Positions 1-8,828 of a stretch of 64,000 nt of DNA are shown one piece after another. The stretch's first letter is position 1; each line of letters opens with the position of its first letter. Source of the stretch: an uncultured Lachnospiraceae bacterium (GTDB taxonomy: Bacteria > Bacillota > Clostridia > Lachnospirales > Lachnospiraceae); the NCBI GenBank assembly GCA_947589305.1, contig CANQAP010000001.1:310001-374000 (forward strand), given 5' to 3'. The notes under the pieces were generated by a model. It saw only the letters and a program-made list of their open reading frames with translations, was not told where the DNA came from and searched no databases. Both the position numbers and the translations under genes were made by a program.

Positions 1-156
1 CGCCGTCACTTCCACGATACTTTTGCGAAATAACTTTCCTAAGCCTTTATGTTTGATTTCCTTTACATTCATGATAACCGCATTGCTTCCCAGTTCATCT
101 TTCGCTTTCATAATCGCTTCGATCTCAGAAGCGCCTTGAAATTTTTTAATTATCAT
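1..156 (-). CDS. flhF: Flagellar GTPase FlhF, N-terminal fragment
   Basis: Only the first 52 codons lie in the window; the gene continues past base 1. FlhF is an SRP-family GTPase that controls flagellar placement and number at the membrane. The visible part begins MIIKKFQGASE and contains ELGSNAVIMNVKEIKHKGL, the usual start of the FlhF N-terminal domain; the GTPase domain is outside. The ATG at 156 lies inside the end of flhA, an 11-base overlap that suggests translational coupling. Position directly after flhA is the normal one in Bacillus and Clostridia. Identification rests on this short stretch plus context. Confidence 0.88.
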   Translation of the reverse strand, partial: MIIKKFQGASEIEAIMKAKDELGSNAVIMNVKEIKHKGLGKLFRKSIVEVTA

Positions 157-2200
157 CGATTGTCACCATCCCTACTGACTGTAATTCTATGTTCGACTCT
201 ATCTCATTGTATGAGATCACAATGAGATTCTGAAAATAATCGTTCGTCAATTTCTTAAAATACATACGTACGATCGGCGAGGTTATAATGATCGGCACCT
301 GTCCCGCTTCTTCCAGTTTTGCCACTTCTTTTTCCGTTGCGGCAAGGATTTTTCTCGTGATATCCGGATCCAGCGTCAGATACGCTCCCTGCTCCGTCTG
401 TTTTACGGAATTCATGATCTCCTGCTCGATCTTCGGATCCAACGTGATGACCGTTGAATTTTCTTCTCCTCCGAAAAATTTATTGGAGATTGCGCGTTTT
501 AAGCCCTGTCTGACATATTCCGTCAGGACGTCCGTATCTCTGGTAGTAGGGGCATGATCCGCCAGTACCTCAAATATGCTGACCAGATCCCGGATGGAAA
601 TCCCCTCCCGCAGAAGATTCTGCAATACTTTCTGTATCTCACCGACATTTAGGAGCTTCGGTATCAGCTCGTCAACCAGTGTGGTGTTATTTTCTTTCAC
701 GTTATTGATCAGGTTCTGTACATCCTGCCGCGTCAACAGCTCATCCAGATGCGTCCGGATCACTTCCGTCAGATGCGTCGCTATGATGGACGGCGGATCG
801 ACTACCGTGTATCCGTAGGATTCCGCACGTTCCCTCTGGGATTCCGTGATCCAGACCGCCGGCAGATGGAAAGAAGGTTCAAATGTCGGGATACCGGTGA
901 TCTCTTCTTCCACATATCCCGGATTCATTGCCATGTAATGGTCAAACAAAATCTCGCCTTCACTCACCTGTATGCCTTTGATCTTAATAATATACTGATT
1001 CGGATTCAACTGTATATTATCCCGCAGACGGATGATCGGCACAACGGCTCCAAGCTCTAACGCGATCTGTCGCCGTATCATGACTACACGATCCAAAAGG
1101 TCGCCGCCCTGATTGACATCCGCAAGCGGTATGATGCCGTAACCGAATTCCAATTCGATCGGATCCACCTGAAGCAAAGCATTGACGTTTTCGTGTCTCC
1201 GCATCTGATCGGCTTCGACTTCCTCTTCCTGCACCTCTTCTTCGATTTCTTCCGCTTCTTTTCTTGTACTGAGCAAACGACCTAATACGATCAGCAGCAG
1301 ACCAAATCCGACATACAGGACAATATTGAGCGGCGTAAATATTCCCAAGAAAATCAAGGCGCCGCCTACGATATATAACACCCTTCCGGACTGAAACAGT
1401 TCCGAAAAGACAATATCTCCGATTTCCGCTTCCTTAGATGCCTTGGTTACGATCACACCGGTAGCAAGGGAGATCAACAGAGACGGAAGCTGCGAAACCA
1501 GACCGTCGCCGATCGTCAGGATCGTATACTTTGACAACGCTTCCATCGGTTCCAGTCCCTGTATCAAAATACCGGTGATCAATCCGGCTACAAAGTTGAC
1601 TCCGGTAATGATCAGACCGGCAATGGCATCACCCTTTACATACTTGGTAGCACCATCCATCGATCCGAAGAAAGAGGCTTCTTCCTGAATCTTCTGCCGT
1701 CTGACAATAGCTTCTTTATCGGAGATTGCGCCCGTACTCAGGTCGGCGTCGATCGCCATCTGTTTACCCGGCATGGCATCCAACGTAAACCGTGCCGTTA
1801 CTTCCGAAACACGTTCCGAACCTTTGTTGATGACAACCATCTGGACAATGATCAACACAATAAAGATAATGGTTCCGATCACCAGATTGCCTCCGCCTAC
1901 AAATTGTCCAAACGTAGTGACTACATTACCCGGTTCTCCCGTTGTCAAGATCAGACGGGTAGACGAAATATTCAACGAAATCCGGAAAATGGTCGTAAAT
2001 AACAAGATGGTCGGAAAGCTTGACATGGATAATGTTTCCTTGGCAAAGATACAGTTAAATAAAATGATCAATGCCATGGACAGATTAAACGTGATCAAGA
2101 CATCCAAAAGAACGGAAGGCATCGGTACGAGCATGAAAACAACAGCGATCAGCAGATAAATTCCCAAGAAAATACTGCTGCTAAATTTCACTTTTCTCAT
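146..2200 (-). CDS. flhA: Flagellar export gate protein FlhA
   Basis: FlhA is the large export-gate subunit of the flagellar type III secretion apparatus; it couples proton flow to export and docks chaperone-substrate complexes. The 684-residue protein has the family length. About eight hydrophobic segments fill residues 10-325, including the cytoplasmic FHIPEP loop with DAMPGKQMAIDADL near residue 145. An acidic linker (about 315-335) joins them to the cytoplasmic domain (about 345-684). The start has a strong AGGAGG site. It lies 58 bases after flhB and overlaps flhF. No missing motif was seen. Confidence 0.97.
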   Translation of the reverse strand: MRKVKFSSSIFLGIYLLIAVVFMLVPMPSVLLDVLITFNLSMALIILFNCIFAKETLSMSSFPTILLFTTIFRISLNISSTRLILTTGEPGNVVTTFGQFVGGGNLVIGTIIFIVLIIVQMVVINKGSERVSEVTARFTLDAMPGKQMAIDADLSTGAISDKEAIVRRQKIQEEASFFGSMDGATKYVKGDAIAGLIITGVNFVAGLITGILIQGLEPMEALSKYTILTIGDGLVSQLPSLLISLATGVIVTKASKEAEIGDIVFSELFQSGRVLYIVGGALIFLGIFTPLNIVLYVGFGLLLIVLGRLLSTRKEAEEIEEEVQEEEVEADQMRRHENVNALLQVDPIELEFGYGIIPLADVNQGGDLLDRVVMIRRQIALELGAVVPIIRLRDNIQLNPNQYIIKIKGIQVSEGEILFDHYMAMNPGYVEEEITGIPTFEPSFHLPAVWITESQRERAESYGYTVVDPPSIIATHLTEVIRTHLDELLTRQDVQNLINNVKENNTTLVDELIPKLLNVGEIQKVLQNLLREGISIRDLVSIFEVLADHAPTTRDTDVLTEYVRQGLKRAISNKFFGGEENSTVITLDPKIEQEIMNSVKQTEQGAYLTLDPDITRKILAATEKEVAKLEEAGQVPIIITSPIVRMYFKKLTNDYFQNLIVISYNEIESNIELQSVGMVTIDDN

Positions 2201-2258
2201 CTCGCTCCTCCTGTTCTTTCATCGTGTGATCTCTTCTGATCATGATGCCGTTTTCGAT

Positions 2259-3362
2259 CTAGCTTGCCCGTTTCAGGCTATATACATATGCCAAAATATC
2301 GGCAACTGCTTTGTATAATTCCGGTGGAATCTCGCGGTCTACATCTACATTGTAATACAACATACGAGCCAGCGGCTTGTTTTCAACAATATTGACGCCA
2401 TGCTCTCTTGCCACTTCTTTCATCTTCGCAGCCAGAAAATCCGTTCCTTTCGCCGTCACGACCGGTGCGGCATGTTTTTCCGCATCATACTTTAACGCAA
2501 CCGCAAAATGCGTCGGATTGGTAATGACAACATCCGCTTCCGGTACGCTTGCCATCATTCTCCGCTGCGACGCCTGCCGCATTCTTTGTTTCTGCTGTCC
2601 TTTGATCTGCGGATCTCCTTCTGTGTTCTTATATTCATCCTTGACTTCCTGCTTGGTCATCATCAAATCCTGTCGATGCTTATACCTCTGAAACAGGAAA
2701 TCCACAAAACCGATCACCAGCATGACCAGACTGATCTTAATGCCCAGCTCCCATATGACATCCATCAGCAATGCCAACGCCTGCGGTATGGAAATGTCAT
2801 ATAAGATAAACAGTTCCTGACTTCGATTTTTCAGGACAGAGTACGCTACATAGCCAATCAGGAGCACTTCTGCAATGGCTTTTAACAGATCAAAAAGCGC
2901 ACGGGAAGAAAACAACCGCTTAAATCCGCTGATCGGATTGAGTTTGCTTAATTTGGGCTGCATAGGTTTCGCCGTAACCATCCACTTAAACTGTATTTTA
3001 TTGGCGAAAAATCCCATGACGACACCCACCAATAAAAACGGTGCCGCAATTATGACAATGTCCTTTCCCATTTCGATCATCATATCCAAGACAGCCTGCA
3101 GATCAAACGGCTGCAATACCGCTTGTGTCAAATGTATCCAATATTTCTGAAAGATCCCGACCAGGCGCTGACCTACAAATCCCATACCAAACCGTAACGT
3201 TAAAAACAAAGCTAACAGCGTGATGCCGTTCACCAATTCCTTACTTTTGGCAACGGAACCTTCTTTTCTGGATTCCTCTATCTTTTTCGGGGTTGCTTCC
3301 TCGGTCTTTTCACCGCCGGGTCCTTCCTTGGCGAAAAACTGAAGATCATACTCTATAACCAT
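2259..3362 (-). CDS. flhB: Flagellar export switch protein FlhB
   Basis: FlhB controls the switch of export substrate from rod/hook to filament type. The 367-residue protein has a charged N-terminus, four membrane segments (about 45-62, 100-120, 160-178, 205-225), and a cytoplasmic domain with the autocleavage motif NPTH at residues 282-285, so self-cleavage between Asn and Pro is expected. The C-terminus ends in a short basic tail. It sits between fliR and flhA as in other Firmicutes and is part of the single flagellar operon. Confidence 0.97.
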   Translation of the reverse strand: MVIEYDLQFFAKEGPGGEKTEEATPKKIEESRKEGSVAKSKELVNGITLLALFLTLRFGMGFVGQRLVGIFQKYWIHLTQAVLQPFDLQAVLDMMIEMGKDIVIIAAPFLLVGVVMGFFANKIQFKWMVTAKPMQPKLSKLNPISGFKRLFSSRALFDLLKAIAEVLLIGYVAYSVLKNRSQELFILYDISIPQALALLMDVIWELGIKISLVMLVIGFVDFLFQRYKHRQDLMMTKQEVKDEYKNTEGDPQIKGQQKQRMRQASQRRMMASVPEADVVITNPTHFAVALKYDAEKHAAPVVTAKGTDFLAAKMKEVAREHGVNIVENKPLARMLYYNVDVDREIPPELYKAVADILAYVYSLKRAS

Positions 3363-3425
3363 CGAAAACCTTCTTTCCGCATCCGATCGCGTGACTTACT
3401 TGCTTATCCCTGCGCCTGCCCGCTG

Positions 3426-4205
3426 TCAATACATCGCCTTCATCAGTTCCAATACCAGATCTTCGGTGATCCCATATATAAAATCCGTAATATTCGGCAG
3501 GAAAATAACCATGGCGACCATGATCAGCAGACCTAAGATCAGTTTTATTTCAATACCGACCGAAAACATATTCATCTGCGGTGTCGCCTTTGCCAGCACC
3601 CCCAGCAGTACGTTCACTAATGTAATCGTAATAAAGATCGGCAATGCGATCCGAAAGGCGATTTCAAAATATTCCCGCAGAAATGTCAGCACGACGCCAT
3701 AAAAGGCTTCTCCGTCAAAGATGGCTCCGCCCACCGGGATCACCTGAAAGGAATCACAAACTGCCGAGATCACAAAATAGTGCATATTCGAGCAAAGCAT
3801 GATCACCAAGACGAGATAATTGTAAAAATCTGCCGATATCGTCGTGCTGGCATTCGTCGTAGGATCGAATGCCGTAACCATGGTCAAACCGATCTCCCGA
3901 TCAATGAACATACCGCTTAAATTGATGATCGTCATACACAACATCGAGGCAAATCCGATCGATAACCCGATCAGAAGTTCCTTGATCAGCAATATGGTAA
4001 ATTCTAACAAGGTCGTATAATTCAAAGGAGTATATTCGACGATGGATGCAACTATGAGAGCAATGCACAGACCAAAGCCCACGCGTACCCGCCGCGGTAC
4101 GCCTCTCGTTCCGTAAATCGGGGCAACGCTCACCACGCCAACAATTCTTGCAAAGAGAAGCAGATAAAATTCCAAATGATAAATGGAAAAGGTTGTAGAA
4201 AGCAT
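3426..4205 (-). CDS. fliR: Flagellar export gate protein FliR
   Basis: FliR is a membrane component of the flagellar export gate, where it assembles with FliP and FliQ. The protein has 259 residues, with about six hydrophobic segments and the FliR signature PIYGTRGVPRRVRVGFG near residue 30. I start it at the ATG at 4205 (MLSTTFSIYH), which has GAGGTG five bases upstream; a longer frame reaches 4235 but would run back into fliQ. The gap to the fliQ stop is 7 bases. Confidence 0.95.
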   Translation of the reverse strand: MLSTTFSIYHLEFYLLLFARIVGVVSVAPIYGTRGVPRRVRVGFGLCIALIVASIVEYTPLNYTTLLEFTILLIKELLIGLSIGFASMLCMTIINLSGMFIDREIGLTMVTAFDPTTNASTTISADFYNYLVLVIMLCSNMHYFVISAVCDSFQVIPVGGAIFDGEAFYGVVLTFLREYFEIAFRIALPIFITITLVNVLLGVLAKATPQMNMFSVGIEIKLILGLLIMVAMVIFLPNITDFIYGITEDLVLELMKAMY

Positions 4206-4212
4206 AGGCACC

Positions 4213-4485
4213 TCACATATTGACGTATGTGCCAAACATTCCGAACAGGTTCACAACAAATTCCACAATATTATTCAAAATCCAACCGCCGCAGATCATT
4301 AAAGTCAAAAAAATCCCCAGCATCTTCGGCACAAATGTCAGCGTTTGTTCCTGTATAGACGTAACGGTCTGAAAAATGCTGACCAGCAACCCGATCGTTA
4401 AGGATACAAGCAACATCGGCGCCGAACATTTTATGATCAGCCACAGAGCTTCTCTCGCTATATCGATTACCATATCTGCCGTCAT
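4213..4485 (-). CDS. fliQ: Flagellar export gate protein FliQ
   Basis: FliQ is the small two-helix export-gate protein that packs against FliP and FliR. At 90 residues it has the family size. Two hydrophobic hairpins are visible (about 13-38 and 53-75) with the conserved middle SIFQTVTSIQEQTLTFVPK. GGGAGG precedes the ATG. It follows fliP by 16 bases and precedes fliR by 7, the standard fliP-fliQ-fliR order. Confidence 0.97.
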   Translation of the reverse strand: MTADMVIDIAREALWLIIKCSAPMLLVSLTIGLLVSIFQTVTSIQEQTLTFVPKMLGIFLTLMICGGWILNNIVEFVVNLFGMFGTYVNM

Positions 4486-4501
4486 CCGCTATCGCCTCCC
4501 G

Positions 4502-5329
4502 TCAGAGAATAAAGGATTGAACCAGTTGCCCAATGATCAAATGCCAGCCGTCCGCCATGATAAATAACAGCACTTTAAACGGCATGGAAATCGTGGTCGG
4601 TGGCAACATCATCATACCCATGGACATCAGTGTCGATGCCACCACCATATCTATAATAATAAACGGTATGTAAATCAAAAAGCCTATAATGAAGGCTGCC
4701 CGTAATTCACTAATGATAAATGCCGGGATCACGACATTCGTCGGTATATCCTCCCAGTCAGATACGCTTTCAATCCCTGAAATATCCAAAAAGAGCTGGA
4801 TATCTTCTTCCCGCGTCTGATTGATCATAAAATCCCGCATAGGCTGTATCGCCGCTTCCAATGCCTCTTCCTGATCCATTTCACCGGCGGCATACGGTTC
4901 CAAAGCCTCGGTATTCACCCGCGAAAACACGGGCGCCATGATAAAAAATGTTAAAAATAAGGAAAGCCCTATCAGTACATTGTTAGGCGGCGTCGATGTC
5001 AGACCCAGCGCCGTCCTGACAAAATGCAGGACAACGATGATTCGGGTGAACGACGTCATCATAACAAGAATTGACGGAGCCAATGAAATGACTGTTAAAA
5101 CCAACAGCATTTGTAATGTGCCGGATAAAGTACCTTCTTCATTATCCACGGTCAGACTCAGATTCAACGGAGATGTAACGTCGGTATCTTCCGTTGTATC
5201 TTCTGTTTCCGTTGTGTCAGGAATCTCCGTTGCCATGGAAACGGTATTGCAGCACAACAATACCGCAAAAACAACTGCAAACACTGTCAGGCATTTTTTT
5301 ATGGTAATGCGTAAAGAACTATGTTTCAT
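4502..5329 (-). CDS. fliP: Flagellar export gate protein FliP
   Basis: FliP is the core of the flagellar protein-export gate. The protein is 275 residues from the ATG at 5329. It begins with a cleavable-looking signal (ITIKKCLTVFAVVFAVLLCC), then an acidic Thr/Glu-rich linker, then the conserved membrane region with SLAPSILVMMTSFTRIIVVL and MGMMMLPPTTISMPFKVLLF. In-frame upstream ATGs exist at 5344 and 5374, but the one at 5329 has GGATGAG ten bases upstream and gives a normal signal peptide. It overlaps the end of fliO by 11 bases. Confidence 0.94.
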   Translation of the reverse strand: MKHSSLRITIKKCLTVFAVVFAVLLCCNTVSMATEIPDTTETEDTTEDTDVTSPLNLSLTVDNEEGTLSGTLQMLLVLTVISLAPSILVMMTSFTRIIVVLHFVRTALGLTSTPPNNVLIGLSLFLTFFIMAPVFSRVNTEALEPYAAGEMDQEEALEAAIQPMRDFMINQTREEDIQLFLDISGIESVSDWEDIPTNVVIPAFIISELRAAFIIGFLIYIPFIIIDMVVASTLMSMGMMMLPPTTISMPFKVLLFIMADGWHLIIGQLVQSFIL

Positions 5330-5699
5330 CTGTATTATTCTCATCCTTTTTCTTTTGAAGCCGGGATAACACATCCTGAAAGCTTCTCTGTGACCGATTC
5401 TCCAAAATCGTCAGATCCAAATCTTCCTTTTGCACTTCCGTCAGAAAGGTGATCTCTTCCTTTCCGACCCCGATCGCAAAATATCGACCGCCGATTTCCA
5501 CGATTTGCAGATATTTGTTCGTGCTGATCCGCACGGTTTCAATAATATGTATATTATTGTGACTTTGGAGATTGCCCTGATACTTTCCGATGAATCTGGC
5601 GGTGAAATAAGCCATCGCCAGCACGATCAGAAACATGATCAGAACAACTATCAGTTGAATAACGCCGTCAAAGGCGCTTGAATTACCGAACAACACCAT
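5319..5699 (-). CDS. fliO: Flagellar biosynthesis protein FliO
   Basis: FliO helps FliP assemble into the export gate and is poorly conserved. This 126-residue protein has one membrane helix (about 11-33), then a small soluble domain with the family-like IETVRISTNKYLQIVEIGGRYFAIGV, and a charged C-terminal tail. It lies between cheY (one base after its stop) and fliP (overlapping), the usual place. The ribosome binding site is weak, consistent with coupling to cheY. Confidence 0.87.
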   Translation of the reverse strand: MVLFGNSSAFDGVIQLIVVLIMFLIVLAMAYFTARFIGKYQGNLQSHNNIHIIETVRISTNKYLQIVEIGGRYFAIGVGKEEITFLTEVQKEDLDLTILENRSQRSFQDVLSRLQKKKDENNTDET

Positions 5700-5700
5700 A

Positions 5701-6063
5701 TTATTCGACTGCTTTCTTCACTGCTTCCAAGACACGTTCCGGCTGGAACGGTTTTACAATAAAGTCTCTTGCGCCGGACTGAATGGATTCAATCACCATT
5801 GCCTGCTGACCCATGGCGGAACACATGACCACGCTGGCATTCGGGTCGATCTGTTTGATCTTCTTCAACGCCTGAATACCATCCATTTCCGGCATCGTGA
5901 TATCCATCAAAACCAGATCCGGTTTGGTCTCCTGATACTTTTCCACCGCTTTTTGTCCGTTTTCCGCTTCACCTGCAACATTATAGCCGTTTTTCGTTAA
6001 AATGTCTTTAATCATCATCCGCATAAATGCTGCATCATCACAAATCAAAATATTTTTTGCCAT
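5701..6063 (-). CDS. cheY: Chemotaxis response regulator CheY
   Basis: CheY carries the signal from the CheA kinase to the motor by binding FliM when phosphorylated. The 120-residue single receiver domain has Asp9/Asp10, the phospho-acceptor Asp54 in LMDITMPEMDG, Ser82 (SAMG) where many homologues have Thr, and Lys104 in VKPF. It sits right after fliY, which encodes a predicted CheY-P phosphatase, and both lie inside the flagellar operon as in B. subtilis. Confidence 0.96.
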   Translation of the reverse strand: MAKNILICDDAAFMRMMIKDILTKNGYNVAGEAENGQKAVEKYQETKPDLVLMDITMPEMDGIQALKKIKQIDPNASVVMCSAMGQQAMVIESIQSGARDFIVKPFQPERVLEAVKKAVE

Positions 6064-6084
6064 TTCATTTCTCCTCTTAATTTC

Positions 6085-7263
6085 CTAAATCATTTTTGTT
6101 TTTATAATATCCGTGATCCGGATACCAAAGCTTTCTTCTATCACGACCACTTCGCCTTTGGCTACCATTTTACCGTTTACCAGAACATCGATCGGCTCTC
6201 CTGCGATCTTATCCAGTTCCACGATGGTTCCCGGTGAAAACTCCAAAATTTCTTTGATGGATTTCTTCGTCCTTCCCAATTCCACCGTGACTTCTAACGG
6301 AACATCCATGATCAAATCGATATTTTCCTGCTGACTGATCGGATTCACGCCCTGCGAGAAACTTTGGAACTGCACCGGCTGTACATTCACATCCTGCATA
6401 GGGGCTGCATATCCGTATGGCATCTGCGGTGGCATCTGTCCGTATGGCATCTGCGGTGGCATTTGTCCATATGGCATCTGTGGAGGCATCTGCTGCTGTG
6501 GTGGTGCCGTCGCTGCCTGAGGAGCAGGCTGTGCCGGCGGTGGAGATGCCTGCGGCGGTTCCGGCTCGGCTTCTTTCTCCGCTTCCTCAAAACTTGCCGA
6601 AAATACATGATATAGCTCTTTGGCAAAATCGATCGGATACAGCTGCATGATATTGGAATCCACCAGATCGCCGATCTCCATCTTCAAAGAAACCTTCACA
6701 AAATTCTTTCCGCGGAAGCGTTCCATAATAGTACCCTGCTGATCTTGTCCCAGTTCCAAACGCTCCGCCTCCGGCGGGCTGATGTCGATCTTCTTATTCA
6801 GCATGGAGGACATGGAGGTTGCGGCGGAACCCATCATCTGATTCATGGCTTCGCATATCGCACTCAAATGCAGATCAGATAATACATCTACAAGATTCGT
6901 GCCGTCGCCCCCCATCATCAGATCCGTAATGATCTTCACATCGTTCTCTAAGAGAATCAACAGGTTATTTCCCTGTATCCCTTCCACATAAGCAATATTG
7001 ATAAAGACGCAAGGCAAACCGTATTCTTTTGCCAAATCATCCCAACTGCAACAGCTTACTTTCGGTGTGCTGATCACAACCTTTTGGTTTACAAGAGAAT
7101 ATAAAGTTGTTGCTGCCGTACCCATGCAAATATTCGAAATTTCGCCAAGTACATCCTTTTCTCCGGCGGATAATTCTTCGACCGGCGGATTTTCGGAAGG
7201 TGTGTCTTCTGTCAAACCGCCAAGCAAAGCATTTATCTCTTCCTGCGATAACATTCCATCCAT
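6085..7263 (-). CDS. fliY: Flagellar switch protein FliY (CheC phosphatase plus FliN domain)
   Basis: FliY is the Firmicute counterpart of FliN and forms part of the C-ring; its CheC-like part dephosphorylates CheY-P at the motor. The 392-residue protein starts with a FliM-like CheY-binding segment (MLSQEEINALL). Two E-x-x-N phosphatase motifs are visible (EISNICMGTAATTL and EAMNQMMGSAATSM). A Pro/Gln/Met-rich linker follows (about 225-295) with three tandem copies of MPPQMPYGQ-type repeats. The FliN/SpoA domain fills the C-terminus (about 312-392). Both phosphatase motifs look intact. Confidence 0.96.
   Translation of the reverse strand: MDGMLSQEEINALLGGLTEDTPSENPPVEELSAGEKDVLGEISNICMGTAATTLYSLVNQKVVISTPKVSCCSWDDLAKEYGLPCVFINIAYVEGIQGNNLLILLENDVKIITDLMMGGDGTNLVDVLSDLHLSAICEAMNQMMGSAATSMSSMLNKKIDISPPEAERLELGQDQQGTIMERFRGKNFVKVSLKMEIGDLVDSNIMQLYPIDFAKELYHVFSASFEEAEKEAEPEPPQASPPPAQPAPQAATAPPQQQMPPQMPYGQMPPQMPYGQMPPQMPYGYAAPMQDVNVQPVQFQSFSQGVNPISQQENIDLIMDVPLEVTVELGRTKKSIKEILEFSPGTIVELDKIAGEPIDVLVNGKMVAKGEVVVIEESFGIRITDIIKTKMI
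6413..6493. repeat. Three 27-base tandem repeats inside fliY
   Basis: Units run 6413-6439, 6440-6466 and 6467-6493. The first two differ by one base and the third is more diverged. Each unit is nine codons and encodes a MPPQMPYGQ-like segment in the FliY linker, so copy-number change would keep the reading frame. Confidence 0.95.
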
Positions 7264-7266
7264 ACC

Positions 7267-8244
7267 TTACTCCTCTCTGATTACTTTCGTTATTTTTACT
7301 GCATAATTTTCAGAAGCGGAACCCGGTAACGCTTTAAATTTTAACATATTACCTACATAGATATCCAATTCATCTTCATATTGTTTATTAATCTTGATTA
7401 TATCACCTTTTTGCAGATTTACAAAGTCATTTACGGAAATAATACTGCTTCCCAATACGGCTTTGATCGGAATCAAAGCTTTGGAAATCGCCGTCTCGAT
7501 CACATCAAAGTAGGCATTGACTTCGCTTGTCTGCATCGTGGAATACCAATATTTCGTATTCAGCTTATCCATCACGTCTTCCAGTGTCAGAAACGGTAAA
7601 CATATATTCATCAAACCGATCACATCTCCTACTTTCATATCAATCGTCACAATGGCAATCATTTCACTGGGTGAAATGATCTGGGCAAATTGAGAATTCG
7701 TCTCAATCCGTTCCAGCCTCGGTTCTATCTCTACCACGTTTTTCCACGGTTCCCGCAGCAAATTAATGCAGATCGTGAAAATACGTTCCAAAATGCTTAA
7801 CTCGATCTCCGAATAATCCCTGATCTTTTCCAAAGGTTCTCCGGTGCCGCCAAGCATCCGGTCTACGATGGCAAATCCAAGGTTGGAAGCCATTTCAATG
7901 ACAATATTGCCCTTTAACGGTTCAAAATTCACGATTCCAAACAAAACCGGATTCGATAAGGCATTCGTAAATTCCGAATAGGTGACCGCTTCGGAATTCA
8001 CCACTTCCATCTGTACATTTTTCCGGAGATAAGCCGGTAAGTTTGTCGAAACCAGCCGACCGAAATGCTCAAATATGATCTCCAGTGTCCGTAAATGTTC
8101 TTTTGAGAATTTTGCCGGTCGGGCAAAATCATAATCCTTGACTTTTTGAGCCGGTTCATCGGAATACTCATCTACATCGAGTTCACCGCTGCTTAGCTGC
8201 TTTAAAAGATTATCAATCTCGCTCTGTGACAATACTTCGCCCAA
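7267..8244 (-). CDS. fliM: Flagellar motor switch protein FliM
   Basis: FliM is the C-ring protein that binds CheY-P and sets rotation direction. The 325-residue protein has the N-terminal CheY-binding motif LSQSEIDNLL, the CheC-like middle domain, and a C-terminal SpoA domain that pairs with FliY. The start is a TTG at 8244 preceded by AAAGGAGGTG at seven bases. It ends three bases before the fliY start. Family length and order are normal. Confidence 0.97.
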   Translation of the reverse strand: MGEVLSQSEIDNLLKQLSSGELDVDEYSDEPAQKVKDYDFARPAKFSKEHLRTLEIIFEHFGRLVSTNLPAYLRKNVQMEVVNSEAVTYSEFTNALSNPVLFGIVNFEPLKGNIVIEMASNLGFAIVDRMLGGTGEPLEKIRDYSEIELSILERIFTICINLLREPWKNVVEIEPRLERIETNSQFAQIISPSEMIAIVTIDMKVGDVIGLMNICLPFLTLEDVMDKLNTKYWYSTMQTSEVNAYFDVIETAISKALIPIKAVLGSSIISVNDFVNLQKGDIIKINKQYEDELDIYVGNMLKFKALPGSASENYAVKITKVIREE

Positions 8245-8287
8245 GCTTACTCACCTCCTTTATCTTTGAACCGTCATCCGATTCCTT

Positions 8288-8818
8288 CTATTGAGTAAAC
8301 TGCTGGGTCATAAACTGGCTAAAGGATACATCATAGATGCAATCCGTCTGATATTTATCCTGAAGTCCCTTGGTGATCTCTTCCTTTACCACCGTCTGAA
8401 TCTGCGCATCATTAATCTCGGTATATGTATATTCCTGAACCACACTCCTTGTGACATCATATACCCAGCTTTCCGTTTCCGCAAGCTTGGTATTGAGACT
8501 GTCATAATCCTTGCTGCTTCCGTCCATGGAAATAGAGATGCCAATGATCGCATAACTGTTCGTTCCGGAACCGTCATTCTTTAAATTGACCGTCACGGTC
8601 TCCGTTAAATTATATGTTCTGACATTTTCAATGTCCGGCGCCGTCGGGTTTCCTTCTTCGTCACGCTCCAGCTCCAAATTCAATATGGCAGCGATTTCCG
8701 TAACCAGATTATCTGTTTTCTTGATCGCCGGTACAAACACAAATACCATCAAGGCATTCAGTACAAGATTGACGATACAGATTGCCAAAATTATTACACT
8801 GATCAGATTTTTTCTCAT
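8288..8818 (-). CDS. fliL: Flagellar basal body protein FliL
   Basis: FliL is a single-pass membrane protein that rings the stator and helps motor function under load. The 176-residue protein has one N-terminal membrane helix (about 7-28) followed by a periplasm-side domain of the FliL type (about 65-176, with NAQIQTVVKEEITKGL near the end). It is slightly longer than usual because of an extended linker. It lies between motB and fliM, the usual order in this operon. Confidence 0.92.
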   Translation of the reverse strand: MRKNLISVIILAICIVNLVLNALMVFVFVPAIKKTDNLVTEIAAILNLELERDEEGNPTAPDIENVRTYNLTETVTVNLKNDGSGTNSYAIIGISISMDGSSKDYDSLNTKLAETESWVYDVTRSVVQEYTYTEINDAQIQTVVKEEITKGLQDKYQTDCIYDVSFSQFMTQQFTQ

Positions 8819-8828
8819 TTTTCCTCTC

